From Anaerolineae bacterium (lineage in GTDB: Bacteria > Chloroflexota > Anaerolineae > Anaerolineales > Villigracilaceae), in assembly GCA_003141915.1 (NCBI GenBank), contig PLNY01000200.1:5635-13285 (forward strand): a stretch of DNA of 7,651 nt, written 5' to 3'. A model generated the notes under the pieces. It saw only the letters and a list, made by a program, of their open reading frames with translations. It was not told the origin of the DNA and made no database searches. Each line of letters begins with the position of its first letter. The stretch's first letter is position 1. Below, one piece after another: positions 5,626 through 7,651 of the stretch. A program made the position numbers and the translations under genes.

Positions 5626-6572
5626 CAACTACCAGGTTCCAGGAATTGATTGCAAAAAACGAGGTCGCACATGCTCGCCGCCGAAGGATCACCAATGCAG
5701 TCATGCTTACTATTACTGGCTTACTGACTCTGCTGGCGCTTGTTCCTTTATTTTGGATCGTTGGGTATGTGATCTATCGCGGCGGAAGTACACTCAATTT
5801 GGATTTTTTCACTCAATTGGCGCGTCCGCTCGGTATGGCTGGCGGCGGCGTTTTATTTTCTATCGAAGGCACGGCTGTCTTAACGGTCCTATCCTGCCTA
5901 TTTGCTATTCCGCCTGGTGTGCTGGCCGCTTTCTATGTAGCGCGTAATCCGAACACTCCTTTGGGTGTGGCATTGCGTTTTGGCACTGATGTGCTGGCAG
6001 GTGTTCCATCTATCGTGATGGGACTCTTTATTTATACATTGATTGTTGTACCCGAGAAGCATTATTCTGCTTGGGCTGGCGGTTTGGCTTTGGCAATCTT
6101 GATGTTGCCGGTGATCATCCGCACGACCGAGGAAATGCTCAAACTGGTTCCACATACAATGCGCGAAGCCTCCTTGGGGTTGGGCGCGCCGGAATGGAAA
6201 ACTTCATTGAGCGTGATGTTCCCGGCCGCGCTCAATGGAATTATCACTGGCTTTCTCTTAGCAATCGCTCGCTCGGTTGGTGAAACAGCTCCTTTGCTGT
6301 TTACGGCTTTGGGCAATGAACAGTATGATCTTGGAACCATCGTCCGAGGCGGTATCCAATCTCATCAAAGTCTATTCGCAATTATCGGGCGCATCATCAA
6401 CCAACCGGTCGACTCGCTCCCGCTGACGTTGTGGAAATATGCTCAACAACCCTATCCTGAACGAATTAATCAATCCTGGGGTGTGGCGTTGGTGCTGATG
6501 ATTTTTGTTCTATTGATTGAAATCATCGCGCGTTTATATGTCGAGTCGCGCAAACGCGCGCTTCAAGGATAA
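5622..6572 (+). CDS. pstA: Phosphate ABC transporter permease PstA
   Basis: Second permease subunit, 316 aa, forming the membrane channel with PstC. Hydrophobic helices lie at about 24-52, 79-107, 116-144, 150-167, 202-228 and 286-306. The EAA coupling motif REASLGLGAPEWKTSL starts at R181, followed by FLLAIARSVGETAPLLFTALGN, the PstA-typical counterpart of the PstC motif. The start overlaps the pstC stop (ATGA) and has GGAGG at 5610-5614 within the end of pstC as ribosome binding site. The gap to pstB is 4 bp. Length is usual for the family. Confidence 0.95.
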   Translation: MTTTRFQELIAKNEVAHARRRRITNAVMLTITGLLTLLALVPLFWIVGYVIYRGGSTLNLDFFTQLARPLGMAGGGVLFSIEGTAVLTVLSCLFAIPPGVLAAFYVARNPNTPLGVALRFGTDVLAGVPSIVMGLFIYTLIVVPEKHYSAWAGGLALAILMLPVIIRTTEEMLKLVPHTMREASLGLGAPEWKTSLSVMFPAALNGIITGFLLAIARSVGETAPLLFTALGNEQYDLGTIVRGGIQSHQSLFAIIGRIINQPVDSLPLTLWKYAQQPYPERINQSWGVALVLMIFVLLIEIIARLYVESRKRALQG

Positions 6573-6576
6573 AGCT

Positions 6577-7395
6577 ATGGAAACCAATATCGCTGTTTCA
6601 AACAATTTAACGCAGAATAATGAATCAACTCATAAGATGGAGTTGAAAAATTTCTCCGTCTTTTATGGGAAGTTCCGCGCCCTCACTGAGATTAACCTCA
6701 CTGTTCTACCAAATAAAATTACCGCCATCATCGGTCCTTCGGGTTGCGGCAAATCCACATTATTGCGTTCGTTCAACCGCATGAATGACCTGACCGCCAG
6801 CGCGCGCATGGATGGTGAAATCCTCCTGGATGGTGAGAACATCAACGCATCGGGCGTGGATGTCGTGGATGTCCGCCGCCGGGTCGGGATGGTTTTTCAA
6901 CGCCCCAACCCGTTTCCGAAAAGCATTTATGATAACGTGGCGTTCGGTCCGCGGCTCTATGGCGTGAACCGCAAGAGCGATCTGGATGAGATTGTAGAAA
7001 AATCCCTACATCAATCCGCATTGTGGGATGAAGTGAAGGATAAACTTCATCAAAGCGGGCTTTCGCTTTCCGGCGGACAGCAGCAGCGTTTGTGCATTGC
7101 ACGCGCACTGGCCGTGGAACCCGAAGTGATTCTGATGGATGAACCCGCCTCGGCGCTCGACCCGATCTCGACTCTCCGCATCGAGGAGCTGATGCACGAT
7201 CTCGTCAAGGATTACACCATCATCATCGTGACGCATAACATGCAACAGGCCGCGCGCGTCTCCGATTACACGGCGATGATGATGATTGATGATCAACGCG
7301 CCGGCCGGATGATCGAGTTCAACGAGACGAATGTGATTTTCACCAATCCAAAAGATAAGCGCACGGAAGATTACGTGACCGGGCGATTTGGATGA
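6577..7395 (+). CDS. pstB: Phosphate ABC transporter ATPase PstB
   Basis: Cytoplasmic ATPase driving phosphate import, 272 aa. Motifs in order are Walker A GPSGCGKST (53-61), Q-loop VFQRPNPFP with Q108, signature LSGGQ (164-168), Walker B VILMDEP (184-190) with catalytic E189, D-loop SALDP, and switch H220 in VTHN. FNRMND after Walker A and QRPNPFPKSIYDNVAFGPR are PstB hallmarks that separate it from other ABC ATPases. I chose the ATG at 6577 because AAGGA (6565-6569) lies just before it and it starts 4 bp after pstA. The frame is open further back to 6517, within pstA. A later ATG at 6637 (MELKNF) would remove a variable 20-residue N-terminal extension and cannot be excluded. All ATPase residues are intact. 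Confidence 0.96.
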   Translation: METNIAVSNNLTQNNESTHKMELKNFSVFYGKFRALTEINLTVLPNKITAIIGPSGCGKSTLLRSFNRMNDLTASARMDGEILLDGENINASGVDVVDVRRRVGMVFQRPNPFPKSIYDNVAFGPRLYGVNRKSDLDEIVEKSLHQSALWDEVKDKLHQSGLSLSGGQQQRLCIARALAVEPEVILMDEPASALDPISTLRIEELMHDLVKDYTIIIVTHNMQQAARVSDYTAMMMIDDQRAGRMIEFNETNVIFTNPKDKRTEDYVTGRFG

Positions 7396-7404
7396 AGATA
7401 TAAT
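7375..7404 (+). promoter_or_regulatory. Possible internal promoter before phoU
   Basis: A perfect -10 consensus TATAAT (7399-7404) overlaps the region just after the pstB stop. A -35-like GTGACC (7375-7380, 4 of 6 matches to TTGACA) lies 18 bp upstream, inside the end of pstB. It could give phoU basal transcription when the Pho promoter is off. The -35 is weak and AT-rich gaps produce such hexamers by chance. Confidence 0.3.
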
Positions 7405-7430
7405 TGTTTTATAGATAAGTTGAGGAATCC

Positions 7431-7651
7431 ATGTTACGCAAAACATTTGAAACTGAAATCAAGCAAGTTAAAGATGATGTGCTGATGCTCGGCAGTATGG
7501 TTGAGCAGTCCCTGCTGGGTTCAGTGGAAGGGCTGAAGAAACGTGACTTGAAAGCCGCACAGAAAATCCTGGAAGGCGACCGTGCGATTAACAAGAAGCG
7601 CTTCGAGATCGAAAGCCAGTTGATGGTGCTGATTGCGACTCAACAGCCGAT
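7431..7651 (+). CDS. phoU: Phosphate signalling regulator PhoU (3' partial)
   Basis: N-terminal 73 residues of a PhoU protein, cut by the window end with no stop reached. It begins MLRKTFETEIKQVKDDVL and continues with a long amphipathic helical pattern (MLGSMVEQSLLGSVEGLKKRDL, then ILEGDRAINKKRFEIE), matching the first helices of the PhoU three-helix bundle. The D-x-x-I-N-x-x-x-xE stretch is the family's usual metal-cluster and helix-turn signature (E/DxxxD type). PhoU is a cytoplasmic protein that couples Pst transporter state to PhoR and represses the Pho response when phosphate is plentiful. GAGGA (7422-7426) precedes the ATG closely. The gap from pstB is 35 bp. Position at the end of pstSCAB is the standard arrangement. 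Confidence 0.92.
   Translation, partial: MLRKTFETEIKQVKDDVLMLGSMVEQSLLGSVEGLKKRDLKAAQKILEGDRAINKKRFEIESQLMVLIATQQP

Noticed and set aside
6517..6576. Upstream start for pstB at 6517
   Set aside because: It lies within pstA and adds 20 residues with no family similarity; the ATG at 6577 has AAGGA in front and follows pstA closely.
7006..7446. 146-codon minus-strand frame opposite pstB
   Set aside because: It is antisense to the conserved signature, Walker B and H-loop region of PstB and arises from codon bias there.
1..7651. CRISPR arrays, tRNA or rRNA genes, insertion sequences
   Set aside because: No regularly spaced long repeats, cloverleaf-like segments, transposase frames or terminal inverted repeats were seen.

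Overview
The window carries a phosphate-starvation (Pho) locus, with every gene on the + strand: [response regulator, 5' end missing] - phoR - small membrane ORF 1 - hairpin - Pho-box promoter - small membrane ORF 2 - surE - terminator - Pho-box promoter - pstS - two hairpins - pstC - pstA - pstB - phoU [3' end missing]. The likely source is a bacterium of the Chloroflexota, perhaps Anaerolineae. This rests on the PstS lipoprotein with a Thr/Pro/Ala-rich linker after the lipobox cysteine, the style of the OmpR-type regulator and PhoR, and the mixed base composition. It is an inference from protein style, not a phylogeny.

Region 1-1826 encodes the two-component system. The regulator has lost about its first 50 residues, including the phospho-acceptor Asp, to the window edge. 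It is followed by a PhoR-type kinase with one membrane anchor, a PAS domain and a complete HisKA/HATPase core.

Region 1827-2285 looks intergenic at first sight but holds two short reading frames, at 1899-2012 (37 aa) and 2181-2285 (34 aa). Their products are clearly related single-span membrane proteins: 17 of 31 aligned residues are identical, with shared IFLVV, LIVF, DA and QKRR blocks. The second has a strong ribosome binding site and its stop codon overlaps the surE start (TAATG), so it appears to be co-translated with surE.

Two promoters, in front of small ORF 2 and in front of pstS, share one architecture: four TTAAC-like units at an exact 11-bp period, then a -10-like hexamer starting 48 bp after the first unit. 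This is the layout expected of PhoB/PhoP-activated promoters. It suggests that the small protein and surE belong to the phosphate regulon together with the Pst transporter.

Region 3294-7651 encodes the high-affinity phosphate ABC transporter (PstS binding lipoprotein, PstC/PstA permeases, PstB ATPase) and the start of PhoU, which links transporter state to PhoR. Hairpins between pstS and pstC, together with strong and weak ribosome binding sites respectively, fit the usual excess of binding protein over permease. The most novel element is the pair of small paralogous membrane proteins between phoR and surE, one of them under a Pho-box-like promoter.
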